Below are positions 28,098 to 39,600 of a stretch of DNA of 64,000 bases, piece by piece. How positions within the stretch are numbered: the stretch's first letter is position 1; each line of letters opens with the position of its first letter. The notes beneath the pieces were generated by a model. The model worked only from the letters and a program-made list of their open reading frames with translations. It did not search any database and was not told the origin of the DNA. Source of the DNA: JAFMDF01 sp965222705 (GTDB lineage Bacteria > Bacteroidota > Bacteroidia > Chitinophagales > Saprospiraceae); NCBI GenBank assembly GCA_965222705.1, contig CBDCUO010000037.1, positions 1 through 64,000 of the forward strand. Direction: 5' to 3'. The translations under genes were made by a program, and so were the position numbers.

Positions 28098-28111
28098 ATA
28101 AAAAATAATCT

Positions 28112-29224
28112 ATGCTCAAAACCTTCTTCGCATTCGTCAAAAAAGAAATATTTCACATCCTTCGGGATACCCGTACTTTGGTTATCCTGTTTGGGATGCC
28201 CATTGCCTTGGTTTTCATTTTTGGCTATACGGTGACGAATGAATTTAAAGGAGCTTCCATTGCCATTGTGGACGAAGCCAAAGATAATTTAAGCCAAGCA
28301 TTGACAGCGCATTTGACCGCATCCGGGCATTTTCAATTGGTACAAACACCCGCCAATAGTAGGGCTTTGGAGGATGCCTTCAAAGCAGGTGTCGTAAAAA
28401 TGGGCATCGTCATCCCCGCCCGATTTGAGCAGCAATTTTATCGAGATAAGGATGCCACCATTCAACTCATTGCCGATGCTACTGAGCCAAATTATGCCAC
28501 CACTTTGGTTAGCTATGCCGCCCGAATGATAGGGGTTTTCCAACAAGAACGAGCAGCTCTAGCAACGATTCCGTATCAACTGGATATTGAAACTCGGATG
28601 TTTTATAATCCCAAATTAGCAGGAGCGTATAATTTTATTCCGGGGGTCGTTGCCTTGATTTTAATGCTGATTTCTGCCATGATGACCTCTTTGACCATTG
28701 CCAAAGAAAAAGAGTTGGGAACGATGGATTTATTGTTGGTTTCGCCACTGCCGCCGCTATTAATTATTTTGGGAAAAGTGACCCCCTATATTCTGCTTTC
28801 TTTTATCAATGCCTTGATTGTATTTATTATTGGCTACTATATTTTTGATGTGCCAATACTCGGAAGCCTGCCCCTATTGTTGGGCTTGACATTGCTCTAC
28901 CTGATTGTAGCACTAGCACTTGGCATTTTGATTTCCACGAAAGCAGATACCCAGCAAACGGCGATGATGACCTCGCTATTTACCTTGTTGATGCCGACGA
29001 TGTTGTTGTCTGGTTTTATTTTTCCCATTCCCAGTATGCCTATGATTTTGCAATACCTTTCCAAAATCATTCCTGCTAAATATTTTATTACTATAGAAAA
29101 AGCAATTATGTTGAAAGGGGCAGGTTGGGAAGCCATTGTGCAGCCGACCCTTATCTTAATATTGATGTTATTTGTATTATTACTGGCGGCGTGGAAGAAT
29201 TTTAAAGTGATTTATAAGGAATAA
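28112..29224 (+). CDS. ABC-2 type transporter permease (YbhS-like)
   Basis: Inner-membrane exporter subunit of the ABC2_membrane_3 type. One N-terminal helix (about residues 22-42), a large periplasmic domain (about 45-175) and five C-terminal helices are visible. KEKELGTMDLLLVSPL is the typical coupling segment after the second helix. The length of 370 is normal. Two bases separate its stop from the GTG start of the next permease, so the pair is translated together, as ybhS and ybhR are in E. coli. Confidence 0.9.
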   Translation: MLKTFFAFVKKEIFHILRDTRTLVILFGMPIALVFIFGYTVTNEFKGASIAIVDEAKDNLSQALTAHLTASGHFQLVQTPANSRALEDAFKAGVVKMGIVIPARFEQQFYRDKDATIQLIADATEPNYATTLVSYAARMIGVFQQERAALATIPYQLDIETRMFYNPKLAGAYNFIPGVVALILMLISAMMTSLTIAKEKELGTMDLLLVSPLPPLLIILGKVTPYILLSFINALIVFIIGYYIFDVPILGSLPLLLGLTLLYLIVALALGILISTKADTQQTAMMTSLFTLLMPTMLLSGFIFPIPSMPMILQYLSKIIPAKYFITIEKAIMLKGAGWEAIVQPTLILILMLFVLLLAAWKNFKVIYKE

Positions 29225-29226
29225 CA

Positions 29227-30354
29227 GTGCAACGTTTACTATACATCATCCAGAAAGAATTTATCCAGATTTTTCGCAACAAGGCGATGTTGCCCTTGAT
29301 GACGGTTGTGCCGATTATCCAATTAATCGTCTTGTCCTATGCAGCGGACAATGAAGTAAAAAATGTTCGACTCGCCATTGTCAATCAAGACCAATCCATG
29401 TATGCCCGACGCTTGATAGAAAAAATACGAGTAGCAGATAGATTTATTCTTGTGGATACGCCGATTTCTTCCAAACGGGCAGATGCCCAAATGCAAGATG
29501 GAACGGTAGATATAGTATTGACTATTCCCCCTCAATTTGAAAAAGATTTTTATAAAAAAAAGTCAGGCGAAATACAGCTATTGGTCAATGCTATCAATGG
29601 GCAACAGGCAACCGTAGGCGCCGCCTACCTAAGTGCTATTATACAGTCCTTTAATCAGGAAATTCGGAAAGAAGCAGCTCCGCAATTGGTCGTTCAAAAG
29701 CGCAACCCCGCCCCTCGCATTCAAACCCAACATTCCTATTGGTTCAATGAAGAATTGAATTTTCAGCATTTTATGGCACCCGGTATTATGGGCGAGCTAG
29801 TCACCATATTGGTCATGCTGCTGACGGCCATGAATATTGTGCGGGAAAGAGAAATCGGTACGATTGAGCAAATCAATGTAACACCTATCAAAAAATGGCA
29901 ATTTATTTTAGGTAAAATGATTCCTTTTTTGATTGTTGGTTTAGTCCTATTAGCGGTGGGATTAACTGCGGGAAAACTCATCTTTGATGTGCCCATTCGA
30001 GGCAGTTTATGGGTCGTTTTTGCCTTTTGTGTTATCAATTTAATCGCCGTTTTGGGCCTGGGCTTATTTATTTCTAATCTATCGGACACGCAACAGCAAG
30101 CCATGTTTACCACCTTCTTTTTTGTCATCATTTTTATTTTAATGAGTGGTTTGTTTACGCCTATTGAAAGTATGCCTCCATGGGCACAATACTTGACCAT
30201 TCCCAATCCCATTGCTCACTTCGTCCATGTTATGCGCTCTGTTTTGTTGAAAGGAAGTGGTTTTATGGATGTGGCTTATAATTTTCAGGTAATGGCGATA
30301 ATGGCGGTTGTGTTTAATGCCTTGGCGGTGTGGAGTTATCGAAAAATTAGGTAA
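29227..30354 (+). CDS. ABC-2 type transporter permease (YbhR-like)
   Basis: Partner of the preceding permease with the same topology. The segment REREIGTIEQINVTPIKKWQF is the counterpart of the coupling motif, one residue longer than I quote there. The start is GTG at 29227 (QRLLYIIQKEFIQIFRNK). It completes the six structural genes TolC-HlyD-ATPase-ATPase-permease-permease. A terminator-like hairpin lies about 135 bp after the stop. Confidence 0.9.
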   Translation: MQRLLYIIQKEFIQIFRNKAMLPLMTVVPIIQLIVLSYAADNEVKNVRLAIVNQDQSMYARRLIEKIRVADRFILVDTPISSKRADAQMQDGTVDIVLTIPPQFEKDFYKKKSGEIQLLVNAINGQQATVGAAYLSAIIQSFNQEIRKEAAPQLVVQKRNPAPRIQTQHSYWFNEELNFQHFMAPGIMGELVTILVMLLTAMNIVREREIGTIEQINVTPIKKWQFILGKMIPFLIVGLVLLAVGLTAGKLIFDVPIRGSLWVVFAFCVINLIAVLGLGLFISNLSDTQQQAMFTTFFFVIIFILMSGLFTPIESMPPWAQYLTIPNPIAHFVHVMRSVLLKGSGFMDVAYNFQVMAIMAVVFNALAVWSYRKIR

Positions 30355-30669
30355 GTCAAACGGGTATTCCGTAACAACTGCTCCAGCAAGTGTCATAACA
30401 AAATATTTTTTTTGTGTTAAAATATATTTGCCTCTCTCCACAGTAATAATCAAAAGGAATAACCTATTATTCTCTTTAGTAGATTTGGTAAGTCCCTGCT
30501 GTGAAAAGCTGGGGATTTTTTTGTTTGCAAAGCAGCATTTTATTCAATATCGCTTCTATTTTGGCTTTTGGCATGTATATTGGATTTAATACAAGATGCT
30601 TTTGGTGAATATTGCTATAGAGAAGCCCTCCTATAGATTAAGCCTTCTCCTATTTTTATATATTAAATT
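30355..30669. other. Intergenic region between the efflux operon and the first giant gene
   Basis: A 315-bp AT-rich spacer. It holds the conserved hairpin element at 30464-30522. No clean TTTG-N19-TAnnTTTG promoter and no convincing small gene were seen. Confidence 0.4.
30464..30522 (+). repeat. Conserved intergenic element, copy 1 (hairpin plus T-run)
   Basis: A leading ATTATTCTCTTTAGTAGATT box is followed by an imperfect hairpin (TCCCTGCT against AGCTGGGGA) and seven T residues. Similar sequences occur at 52100-52156 and 63174-63228. It could be the terminator of the efflux operon or a leader element of the giant gene that starts 148 bp downstream. Confidence 0.55.
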
Positions 30670-33600
30670 ATGAGGAATATTTATATATATTATGCATCCC
30701 TCTTTACTTTATTAGTTTTGTTGCTTTTGGTAGGGAATGTTAGTGCGCTTAAGTACTCTGAGACAGAATCTTTTGGTTTTGTGGGCCGTTCTTTTACTAT
30801 TCTTAAAAAACAAATAAAAAAATATTATAATAAAATAGGCATTATTCCCAACTCAACCAGAAAAGTAAAAAGACCTTTATTAGAATCATCCATGATGATG
30901 ACCTACACTTATGAAGACTCCACTTCCCTTACCATTTTTAATGGTACCTGCAATTATTCTGGGGCGAACACTACTTTTAGTGTAATGGATAGTTTTACCA
31001 TTACAGACTTGAATGTGGGAATTGTCATCAACCATGTCTATAGGTCTGATGTGGAAGTAAGACTAAGGGCTCCTTCAGGCACAGAAGCCGTTTTGTGGAC
31101 TCGAGTTGGCGGAACTGCTGATAATTTTGATGTTTTAATTGATAGCGATGCCACCCCAAGCATTTCCACTATCTCTGGAAATCATACCACTAGTGCCCCC
31201 CACTATCAAAATACTTTTAGCCCAGAAGTTAGTACGGCTCTAAATGTTTTCGATGGTGAAAATTCCAAAGGCGACTGGACACTTTATGTTTGTGATTTTA
31301 CTTCGCCAGATTCAGGTACTTTTTTGCGAGGATTATTAGAATTTGATGGATGCCTCATTTCTGATATTGGCTTGTCAAATATTGCGTGCAATAGGAATGG
31401 AACACCTGCAAATACAACAGATGACTATATTACTTTTTTTCTGAACCCCACGGGTACAGGCACTGGCGGTACGTATAATGTATCTGTGAGTAGTGGCACT
31501 GTTTCACCCACAAGTGCTTCCTATGGCACTGCTACCAGTTTTCAGTTACAGGTAGGTAGCGTAGGAAATGGAGATGTAACCGTGACCGTTACAGATGCCA
31601 CCACCTCAGGCTGTGCAGCGAGTGGCATAGTAAGCGATCCAATAGTTTGTATTTGCGGTTTGGACATTACCCATATTTATTCCGATAACTGCTCAGGAAG
31701 CGGACCTTATACAGCGGACTGGAATATTGGCATCCAATGGACGGGCGCACCAGACGACACATTGATGTATCAACGCAATAGTTTGACTGCTATTCAACAC
31801 ATTGGTAGTGGCATCACGGATACTATAAGTATTACGGGTATCCCCGCCGACGGTGGGGTATATGACACTTTAATGGTGTGGTTTAAAAATGAAACCACTT
31901 GCGGGGATACGGTTATTTTAAAGAGGCCAGTGCCTTGTCCAATCACCATTAATTTTAATGTACCCTGTCCATTAAACCTAGCTCCTTCGGGCACTATTAC
32001 AGCAAGTTCTGATGATTGGGATGATGTGCCGGGAGCAGAAATTGATGGTCTGGTCACGGGGAATATGCACCATTCTTCTGACGAAGTTGACCCGTGGTGG
32101 CAAGATTCCTTGAATGCTGATTTTACTGTTGATAGTATTATAATATGGAACAGGCTTGGTTTTATCAACCGGCTCGACGGAGCAGTCGTGGAATTATTGA
32201 GTACCGGAGGTTCCGTTCTTTTTACGGATACGATTACTACAGCAGACCCTTCTGGAACTGAGTCTATTAATGTGGGGGGTATTTCAGGAAGAAAAGTTAG
32301 GATTAGGCATGTTTCTGGCAGCAATGAAATTTTAAATTTTCACGAAGTCCAAATTTTTACAACCAGCACTTGTTCAGGAGGGACAGGGGAGCTATGCCAT
32401 TCGATTGGTGCTTCTGAGATTCAAGGAAGTGTTTGGGAAGATTGGAATTACAACGGGGCAATAGATGAAGCCCCTGCTGTTGGGGTAGAAGGCGTGAAAG
32501 TCTATCTCTACGATGATTGTGGAAGTGTGGCAGATAGTACTTATACCGATAGCAATGGAAATTATCAATTTACAGGATTGACAACAGGGACAACCTATCG
32601 AATAGAGTTTTCCTTGCCTGAAACCATTACCTGCTGGGCCTGTCCGACCAATGCTGGTGTGGACAATGGAACCACTGTGCAGTTCGTACAACCTGGGAAT
32701 TGTGCCAGTCTAGGGGTGGCAAGCCCTGAAGATTATTGTCAACCCAATCCTGATTTAGTCACTACCTGCTATGATTTGGGACTAGCAGCTGGAAATAATA
32801 ACCCTGCCTTGGTGGGTATTGATTATAATTTTAGCGGTACAAAAAAGACCTATACGACCTTTGACAGTTTAGGAAGTGCTTGGGGGGTCGCCTATCATAA
32901 AAGTAGCGATTATATTTTCGCTTCTTCCTTTCTCAAACGCAATTCTGGATTTTCGAAAGGGGAAGGATATGTTCATATCATTAATTCCAATATGACCTAT
33001 GTAGGCAGTTTTAATTTGCAAGGAGTAAATGGCATTGATATGGGGACAGTTGATCGCAGTAGTGGACCAGATTATACTTTAGCTAGTAATGCTGAAGCTG
33101 TTGATTTAGATGGTTTTGCGAAGGTAGGTACGATAAGCTTTGGGGATATTGATATATTTAATGATAGCCTACTGACTTTAGTTAACTTGAAGGATAAGAG
33201 TTTAATTAATGTGGACATCAGCGACCCCAGTTTGTTGCCAACTACTGGTACAACCATAGCTGGTTCATTGGTTACAGAGTATTCACTTACTTTTCTTGAT
33301 GCCTGTACAACAGGTGAGATGCGCCCATTTGGCTTAAAGTATCATAAAGAACGAGGATATCTAGGAGTTGTTTGTGATGCTTCCGTATCAAAAAATCGCA
33401 ATGACTTAATGGCCTATGTTTATTCTTTTGACCCCAATAATCCTAGTACTGGTCTAAACAAAGAGTTAGAATTTGATTTGACCTATGCTCGTGAGCCTGC
33501 TGGTCGTTTTTCAGTTCCCGCAGCGGATACTATGGCAGCAGATTGGCAACCGTGGGTGGCAGATTGGAATGATGTACTAAAACACTTGACCCCAACTGCT

Positions 33601-36600
33601 GATCGGTGGTATATTGACCATGCTTCGCCCATTCTTTCCGATATTGAGTTTACAGAAGATGGAAGTATGGTGCTTGGTTTAACGGACCGAGTAGCACATC
33701 AGATTGGGGCATTAGACCCCGTTCCAGTTCCTTCAAGTGTTTCCGTAAGTCCTAACTTGGCCTGGAGGTGGTCATCGGGGGATATTCTCAAAGCTTGCTT
33801 CGTTAATGGGAATTACCTTTTGGAAGGAGCAACAGGATGCCTAGTAAATGACCAAAACACGGCAGCATTACTTTCCACTACAGATGGTCCTAGCGGACAG
33901 GGGGAATTTTTTTATGGAGAATTTTTTCTTGACCCTACTCAGCCTGGGACACGAGGTCACGCCGAAATTGCACTTGGGGCTTTAGTACTAAAAAAAGGAA
34001 CCAATGAAGTAATGACGACAATTATTGACCCATTAGACTTTAACACACAAGGCTTAATGGCTTTAAGCACTAATACTGGCGATGTAACGAGAGACTTTGA
34101 ATTAGTTCCCGCATCTGGTAGCCCTTTTGAAAAAGCAGTAGGGTTGGGGGACTTAGAGCTTTTGTGCGCCCCCGCCCCCCTCGAAATCGGCAACTATGTT
34201 TGGGAGGACAAGGATGGCGACGGCACCCAAGATGCCTGCGAGCCGCCTATAGCAGGTATAAATGTCACGCTGTACATTCAAAACGGTGCTGGTTGTGATA
34301 GTCTCACTACGGTAATGACCAATGCCAATGGGCAGTATTTTTTTAATGAAAACACGCCCGGACTGGATACCTTGTTGCCCGATACGACTTATTACCTCGT
34401 TTTGGGAACAGGCGGCCAATGGGACGGCACGAGCAATAAACTGACCGTAAGCGGTTCTGAATACGACCTGACCCTTGCCAATCAGGGTAGCAATGACCAG
34501 ATAGACAGCGATGCGACAACGGGCAATATCTGTGGTTTGACGGATGTGCCTTTTACCACTGTTTCCAATCTGAAAACAGGCTGTGCTGACCATAGCTATG
34601 ACTTTGGGCTGACCCGTTGCGAAGTGAATATTTTATCAATTACTTCTGATTGTACAGATAATGGCAATGGAACTTTTACCGCCAATTGGCAACTCAATGT
34701 AGAGACAATCGGTTTGGAAGGCGAAACAATCAATTATCGCCGCAACAGCGAAGCGAATGCCACTTTCACACCTGCTGCTGGCTGTGATACTACTTCCATA
34801 ACCATAGCGACCCTTGCAGACGGTGGTGTTTATGATACAATCTATGTTTACTCGGTGAGTGATAATACCTGTGCGGATACAATGATTTTAAAACGCCCTG
34901 TACCCTGCCCGATGGATTTGGGCAGCGAACCGGGCGAAATTTGTGCCTCCGTATCCAATTCCGAAATCAAAGGAACAGTATGGGAAGATTGGAACAATGA
35001 CGGGGCGATGAACGAAGCCGACACTATTGGTCTAGCGGGGATTCAAGTCCTGCTCTCTGATTGCAGCGGAAATGTGGATACGACCTATACCGATGCCAAT
35101 GGCAATTATCAATTTACAGGGCTGACGGCGGATACGACCTATCGCATCGAATTGCTGCTCCCTGAAGCGGTGGCCTGTCAGTTTTGCCCTAGCCAATTTG
35201 GAGCTAATAATGGCACCACCGTTCAGTTCGTTCAGCCTGGCAACTGTGCCAGTCTGGGCTTGTATGATTACACCCAATGCCCTGCGCCGACGGCTCTAGC
35301 CCAAGAAGGGCTTACTTTTGCCACCTGTTTTTCAGGATTAGGCTCCAATTCTATCGCCAGCGACCCCAATGGCTATGTCTTTGCTCTGATTGATACCCGT
35401 GACCCTGTAGGGAATAGTGCGCCTGCTGCGCCTGCCAATTGGACTACTGCCAGCGCTGGGATTTATCATCATTCGGACTGGATAGCCTCGAATTTAGGGG
35501 AAGTTTTTGGCCTTACCCTTGGCAATGGCAATACGCCTGATATTTACACGACTGCCTTTGGAGTGGTCTCAGGCAACCCCCAGCCAACGATTCAGTTAGG
35601 CAGTGGTGGCAACGGCGGCGATGTATATAAAATAGATGGTGTGACAGGGGCATATAGCCGTTTGACTTCCCTGCCCAATACGAGCTTTACCCTGAGCCAA
35701 TTTTTTGGAGCTTTTACCGCTGACCAATACACCGGCTTGGGTCAAATTGATTTTAATGGGGAGAATGGGGTATTGTACATTTCCAACTTTGAAGATGGAT
35801 TAATCTATGTGGTGGATGCTGCCAGTGGCAGTACTTTGGGTACTTTTGACCACGGTGTAAAAGGTCGGCCATTGGAGGGCTTATCAGTCCTAGCCGATAG
35901 TACCGCTTTGGTCAATACCCAGATGGGTCGAATGGTGTTTGGTCTAGCCTATAATGCCCTAGAAAAGCGGTTGTACTATGCCGTGCCAGAGGGAACGAGC
36001 AGTGTGATAGGGTCCTACGAATTTTCTGATACCAATCAGGTGTGGTCGGTGGCCTTGAATGCCAATGGGACGATACAGTCTGGGAGTGCCCAGAAAGAAT
36101 TTGACTTGGCCAGTATCACGAATGTAGATAGTAAGGCAATGATATCGGATATTAGTTTCAATCAGGATTATTCTTCGATGCTGATAGCCGAGATGTCTAT
36201 GGGCTTTTTGACGGTAGAAATAGGGGGAGTGAGTCAACCGCTACCAGCCAAGTTAGCCCATGCCTCCCGAGTGATAGAGTACGATTTATCGGGCAGCACT
36301 TGGACGCAAGGACAGACTTTTCTAATAGGAGAAGACATCCCGAATGGTGGCACCAATTTTAATGCCACCAATTCAGCAGGCGGGGTGGATTATGGTTATA
36401 ATAATTATGGGACGAATACGAATGCCGGCGATAATTGTGAAGATGCGGTAGTGATGAGTGGGGATGCTTTGCAATACGACACGATGGCAAACACTTTTGT
36501 ATATGGACTGCAAATATCCGACCGCAATGGCAATACAATAGGCTTTCCAAGCAATTCCTATTTTGTAGATTATGATAATTCGACGGGTTCTGGGGAGGGG

Positions 36601-39600
36601 GATGATAAATTTGGTTTAGGGGATGTGGAGGTTGTTGGCGTATGTGCTTGGGATTGTCCGGCCTTTTTGGAAATTGGTAATTACGTCTGGGAAGACAAGG
36701 ACGGCGATGGCACCCAGGATGCCTGCGAGCCGCCCATAGCAGGGGTGAATGTGACGCTGTACATCCAGAACGGTTCGGGCTGCGACAGCCTCACCACCGT
36801 AGCTACCAATGCCAACGGGCAATATTATTTCAATGAAAACACCTCCGGACTGGATACCCTACTACCCGACACGACCTACTATCTGGTTTTGGGAACGGGC
36901 GGACAATGGGATGGCACGAGCAACAAATTGACTGCTGGCGGTTCTGAATTTGACCTGACCCTTGCCAATCAGGGCAGCAACGACCAAATTGACAGCGATG
37001 CGACAACGGGTAATATTTGCAGTCTGACGGGCGTGCCTTTTACGACGGTTTCCAATTTAAAAAGCGGCTGTGCCGACCATAGTTATGACTTTGGGCTGAC
37101 CCGATGCGAGGTCAATATTTTAAATATTACTTCCGACTGCACGGACAATGGCGATGGCACTTTTACTGCCAATTGGCAACTCAATGTGGAAACCATTGGT
37201 TTGGAAGGGCAGACGGTCAACTACCGCCGCAATAGCGAAGCCAATGCGACTTTCGTGCCCAGTGCTGGCTGTGATACTACTTCCATAACAATAGCCACCG
37301 TTGCCGACGGCGGTGTTTATGATACAATCTATGTTTACTCGGCAAGTGATAATACTTGTGCGGATACAATTATTTTAAAACGCCCCGTGCCATGCCCCGA
37401 CCCTGCTGTTCCAAATGTCACCGCAGGCGAGGTATGCGACAGTGTGGGCGTTACCCAAATCGGAGGGACGGTCTTCGAGGACTGGAACTATGACGGCGTA
37501 ATGAACCAATCCGATACCGTTGGTGTGCAGGGCATTACTGTTTATTTATACGATTGTGACAATAATCTGGTGGAAACAACCTACACCGATGCCTTCGGCA
37601 ATTATCGCTTTGAAAACCTGACCAGCGGACAGGACTATCGGGTGGAATTTTCCCTACCAGAAAACATCGCCTGCTGGGCCTGCCCCACCAATGCAGGGGC
37701 GGATAATGGTACGACGGTGCAGTTTGTACAGCCGGGCGAATGTGCCAGTTTGGGAATAGCAAGCCCTGATTCATACTGTCAGGCAGACCCCCAATTGGTC
37801 ACTGTTTGTTATGTCAAAGGGGATGCTTCCACGGCTACGGGAGGGGCGGTAGTGTCCGCTTTGTATTCGGGAGGGAGCAATTCCACAACGGATTCCCTTT
37901 CCTATGGATTGCCTTCCGGAAGACCTGTCTATGTGGATGTATCAGAGGTTGGCTCAACGTGGGGGGTGGCATACAGCAGGCCATTTCAAAAAATATTTAC
38001 TTCGGCTTACGCCAAACAACTGAGTACCTTCGGACCCGCAAATAGTGCTGGCGCAATTTATGAAATCAGCAATAGCACGAATGATGGTACAGATGCTTCC
38101 GTAACCACCGCTTCTGTTTTCGTTGACCTCAATTCGGCGTCCTATTTTAACGGAGCGTTTGGAGATTTTGCATTAACGCCATTGGCTTTACAAGGATTTG
38201 TTGACCCTGCCCTTTTTGCAAAAACGACCAAGGTGGGTATGGGGGATTTAGAAGTGTCGGAAGATGGCAAGACATTATATACCATTAACCTAAAAGACAG
38301 AAATCTGTACGTACTGCCGCTTCAGACGGATGGTTCTGCCCCCGCTGTGGGTGATATAGAGGTACTGCCGATGCCTACGAATATATGCACCTCAGCAGAT
38401 ACCTTGCGGCCATTTGCCCTGAAATTTTATAAAGGAAAATTGTATATCGGGGCGATATGTGCAGCAGAATTTACAAAAGATGTTGACAACTTATCAGCGT
38501 ATGTATTCACCTATTCACCCGGGAATGCAAGTATTGACGCTGCGCCGGTGCTAAATTTTCCGATGAACTATGACCGTCGGTATTATCAAATATATTACTC
38601 TACGGTGCATCCAAATGATACGGTCAGCGCAGATTGGACTTATTGGGTGAATGACCTAAACGACCTAACCACCATGCGCCAATTCTCGCCTATAATTTTA
38701 GACCAATTTAGAAATGGTACTCCTTTTACAATTGATAGTGCCTATTATTTGCCGTGTATACCTACCTTAGTTGATATAGAGTTTGATAGGGGGGATATGA
38801 TACTTAGTTTTGGAAACAGAATGAACGAGCAGGTCAATTTCGGACTGGTCGCTGAAGGGACGGATACAATGGGCTACATTACGGTTGGGGCAGGGGATAT
38901 TTTGAGGGCGGGCAATAATGGCGACGGTACTTGGACCATAGAGCAAAATGCAACCGTCACAGGTATAAATACAGGAATGACAACAACTATTGGGCAAAAT
39001 AACGAACAGGGCCCCGGAGGCGGTGAGTATTATTTTGAAGACGACTACCCTGATTTTGATGCAACCGGCACAAACCCGTTTCACGATGAAACGAATGTAG
39101 GTGGAATATGGCTATTGTCGGGGGATTCTACAGTAGTCAGCACGGCTTTTGACCCGGTACGCTTTTTAGATGGCAATACCAGTCAAGGAGGGTTGAACTA
39201 TTTCAACAATAATACAGGAGAATGGGTGCGTGCCTTGCGCCTCTATGGGGATAATTTCAACCAAAACTATGGCAAGGGCTCTGGTTTTGGTGATGTGGAA
39301 GCCCTTTGCGCCCCCGCCCCCCTCGAAATCGGCAATTATGTGTGGGAAGATACGGACGGCGATGGTATTCAGGATGCCTGTGAACCCGGCATAGCCGGTG
39401 TTCGGGTGGAATTGTATGAAATGGACGGAACCTTAATCGCCTTCGACACCACCGATGCCAAGGGGCAATATTACTTCTCCCATTCTAATTCCACCGACCA
39501 GCATTGGATTGCGGCACAAGACAGCGTTGAAGCCAATACCATGTATTACCTCTTGGTCGGACAAGGGCAGTTTAGTAACTCAGAATTAATCATAAATGCC

